NCBI GenBank assembly: GCA_003161855.1
Contig: PMNM01000084.1
Location: forward strand, 20,277-25,761
Length of the DNA stretch: 5,485 bases
Source: Syntrophaceae bacterium
GTDB taxonomy: Bacteria > Desulfobacterota > Syntrophia > Syntrophales > Fen-1087
Reading direction: 5' to 3'
The notes under the pieces are model-generated. The model was not told the origin of the DNA, did not search any database, and was given only the letters and a program-made list of their open reading frames with translations. Shown one piece after another: positions 3,558 to 5,485 of this stretch (position 1 is its first letter; each line of letters opens with the position of its first letter). The position numbers and the translations under genes are program-made.

Positions 3558-5485
3558 ATGAAAATGTTTCGTTCGCATTTATTGCTCTGTAGCGGAACAG
3601 GCTGTCACGCATCAGGCAGCTTGAACGTTAAAAAAGCCCTGGTCGCGGAGCTGTTAAAACGAGGCCTTGCGGAAGAGATCAAAATCGTGGAAACCGGATG
3701 CAACGGTTTCTGTGCCATGGGTCCCATCATGGTGGTCTATCCCGAGGGTGTCATCTACATGCAGATTAAAAGCGACGACATCCCTGAACTGGTGGAGGAG
3801 CATCTGGTCAAGGGAAGGATTCTGCAACGGCTGCTCTACCGGGAACCGACGACGGAAGAAGTCATTCCCACCATGCAGGATATCCCGTTTTTCGCCCTTC
3901 AAGAACTGCGGGTCTTGAGGAATCGGGGATTGATTGATCCCGAAATAATTGAAGAATACATTGCCCGGGACGGCTATGCCGGCATGGCCAGGGCCCTGAC
4001 TGAAATGACTGCCGAAGATATCGTTAAAGAAGTCCTCGACTCAGGATTAAGGGGCAGAGGCGGCGCCGGCTTCCCAACGGGATTGAAATGGAAATTTGCT
4101 GCCCAGTCTCCGGGGGACATTAAATATGTTCTTTGCAATGCCGACGAGGGCGACCCGGGTGCCTTCATGGACCGCAGTGTCCTCGAAGCGGATCCTCATG
4201 CCGTTCTTGAAGGTATGGTGATCGCTGCCAAAGCGATCGGTGCCCACCACGGTTATATTTACTGCCGCGCCGAGTATCCTCTGGCCATCCACCGGCTGAA
4301 TATCGCCATTGCCCAGGCCAAAGATGCCGGACTGCTGGGAGAGGATATCCTGGGGACCGGCTTCAATTTCGATCTGGAAATCTATCAGGGCGCCGGCGCC
4401 TTTGTCTGCGGCGAGGAAACGGCATTGATGACGTCCATTGAAGGAAAACGCGGGATGCCGAGACCCCGGCCGCCCTTCCCCGCCATTGCCGGTCTCTGGC
4501 AGAAACCCAGTGTACTCAACAATGTGGAAACCCTGGCCAACATCGGCCAGATTATTCTGAAGGGTGCGGCCTGGTATGCCAGCGTCGGCACTGAAAAGAG
4601 CAAGGGCACCAAGGTATTCGCATTAACCGGTGATGTCAATAATGTGGGGCTTGTGGAAGTTCCCATGGGAACAACCCTGGGCACCATTGTTCATGATATC
4701 GGTGGCGGCATTCCCAAAGGCAAGAAATTCAAGGCAGCCCAGCTCGGAGGACCTTCCGGCGGCTGCATCCCTGTCCAGCATCTCAATGCCCCCGTGGACT
4801 ATGAAAAAGTGGCTGAACTCGGTGCCATCATGGGGTCCGGCGGTCTGATCGTGATGAATGAAGACAACTGCGCCGTGGATATGGCCCGTTTCTTCATGGA
4901 TTTCTGCCAGGATGAGTCCTGCGGGAAGTGTACCCCTTGCCGGGAAGGCACCAAAAGAATGCTGGAGATCCTGACCAACATCACACAGGGCAAAGGCAAA
5001 GAGGGGGATATCGAACTTCTCGAACAGATGGCCCCCATCATCAAGGATGCGTCGCTCTGCGGTCTCGGACAAACGGCGCCAAATCCGGTGCTCAGCACCC
5101 TCCGCTATTTCCGCGACGAATATGAGGAGCACATCCATCAGAAATACTGCCGTTCCGCAGTCTGTGCGGCGCTGTTCAAGTCGCCCTGCCAGAATACCTG
5201 CCCCATCGAGATGGATATTCCGGCCTACATTGCCCTGATCCGGGCGGAACGTTTCGAGGACGCCTACAAAGTCTTGCTGAGAACCAATCCCTTCCCCTCC
5301 GTCTGCGGCCGCATCTGCACGCGCCTGTGCGAGATCAGCTGTGCGCGCAACAAGGTGGACGACTCGGTGGCTCTGGCGGCCCTGAAGCGGTTCGTGGCCG
5401 ACACGGTGGGCCCGAGCGCCACGGTAGAGCGCGCGCCGGTCACCCAACAGGAGAAGGTCGCCATCGTCGGCTCCGGCCCCGCCGG
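3558..5485 (+). CDS. hndC: NuoF-like flavoprotein fused to a GltD/NfnB-type oxidoreductase (3' end cut)
   Basis: An open frame of 642 full codons with no stop before the window edge. Residues 1-100 form a thioredoxin-fold [2Fe-2S] domain with C11-x4-C16 and C48-x3-C52. The NuoF/51-kDa core follows: GRGGAGFPTG (166-175) and NADEGDPG (194-201) for FMN and NAD(H), AGAFVCGEETAL (279-290), the SLBB-like region, and the [4Fe-4S] ligands C455, C458, C461 (CGKCTPC) and C501. HndC/HydB proteins often end soon after in a ferredoxin-like tail. Here C531-x4-C536 leads into a GltD-type iron-sulfur domain with C544, C548-P, C583, C587, C591 and C595, then VAIVGSGPAG (634-643), the FAD-binding Rossmann motif, where the window ends. 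The protein should move electrons between NAD(H) at FMN and a second FAD/NAD(P)H site through several Fe-S clusters. AAGGAGG (3540-3546) is 11 bases from the ATG at 3558; ATG at 3564 is an alternative. The hndC symbol covers only the NuoF part. Confidence 0.92.
   Translation, partial: MKMFRSHLLLCSGTGCHASGSLNVKKALVAELLKRGLAEEIKIVETGCNGFCAMGPIMVVYPEGVIYMQIKSDDIPELVEEHLVKGRILQRLLYREPTTEEVIPTMQDIPFFALQELRVLRNRGLIDPEIIEEYIARDGYAGMARALTEMTAEDIVKEVLDSGLRGRGGAGFPTGLKWKFAAQSPGDIKYVLCNADEGDPGAFMDRSVLEADPHAVLEGMVIAAKAIGAHHGYIYCRAEYPLAIHRLNIAIAQAKDAGLLGEDILGTGFNFDLEIYQGAGAFVCGEETALMTSIEGKRGMPRPRPPFPAIAGLWQKPSVLNNVETLANIGQIILKGAAWYASVGTEKSKGTKVFALTGDVNNVGLVEVPMGTTLGTIVHDIGGGIPKGKKFKAAQLGGPSGGCIPVQHLNAPVDYEKVAELGAIMGSGGLIVMNEDNCAVDMARFFMDFCQDESCGKCTPCREGTKRMLEILTNITQGKGKEGDIELLEQMAPIIKDASLCGLGQTAPNPVLSTLRYFRDEYEEHIHQKYCRSAVCAALFKSPCQNTCPIEMDIPAYIALIRAERFEDAYKVLLRTNPFPSVCGRICTRLCEISCARNKVDDSVALAALKRFVADTVGPSATVERAPVTQQEKVAIVGSGPA

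Noticed and set aside
4623..5447. 274-codon open frame on the minus strand
   Set aside because: It lies wholly opposite the NuoF-GltD gene, whose motifs are unambiguous. Its translation is His/Arg/Gly-rich with no recognisable domain, as expected for the complement of GC-rich coding DNA.
1..5485. Mobile element, CRISPR array, tRNA or riboswitch
   Set aside because: No repeat arrays, transposase motifs, tRNA-like cloverleaf or long untranslated leader were seen; coding genes occupy almost all of the window.

Overview
The window is a single, densely packed plus-strand operon segment of eight genes. Seven are complete and the last runs off the right edge. Intergenic gaps range from a 14-base overlap to 69 bases. 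Every start is preceded by a Shine-Dalgarno-like sequence, and three starts are non-ATG: GTG at 32, TTG at 393 and GTG at 858. No tRNA, rRNA, CRISPR array or insertion sequence is visible. The gene content points to a strict anaerobe that disposes of electrons through a soluble NAD(P)-linked, probably electron-bifurcating enzyme. Moderate base composition and the style of the proteins fit a fermentative or syntrophic Desulfobacterota (Deltaproteobacteria, for example the Syntrophus/Smithella group), but a clostridial lineage cannot be excluded by reading alone.

The left half (32-2561) is a five-gene signalling block with no obvious enzyme of central metabolism: a small DRTGG-domain protein, an RsbW/anti-sigma-type ATP-binding protein, a second DRTGG-domain protein, a PHP-domain metal-dependent phosphoesterase, and a second ATP-binding protein of the histidine-kinase type that lacks any phosphoacceptor domain. 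From family knowledge, sets like this sit next to [FeFe]-hydrogenase genes in anaerobes, often with a PAS/sensory hydrogenase and a PP2C-type phosphatase. Those last two are not in this window. The biochemical role of the block is, to my knowledge, not established.

The right half (2589-5485) encodes a diaphorase module in the order of hndA-hndB-hndC of NADP-reducing hydrogenase: a NuoE-like [2Fe-2S] protein, a 127-residue thioredoxin-fold ferredoxin, and a NuoF-like flavoprotein with its own N-terminal [2Fe-2S] domain. The NuoF-like protein does not end as usual. After its [4Fe-4S] motif it continues into an eight-cysteine iron-sulfur domain and an FAD-binding GSGPAG motif of the GltD/NfnB (glutamate synthase small subunit) family, and it is cut there by the window edge. 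Electrons could therefore pass between NAD(H) at the NuoF FMN, a chain of Fe-S clusters, and a second flavin site likely to use NADP(H). The missing downstream gene decides whether this is a hydrogenase (HndD/HydA), a formate dehydrogenase or a transhydrogenase.

Other points of interest are a run of ten G residues at the 3' end of the second DRTGG gene, a perfect 8-bp hairpin between the ferredoxin and NuoF genes, a steep rise in third-position GC across the NuoF-GltD junction, and a missing fourth cysteine in the small ferredoxin.
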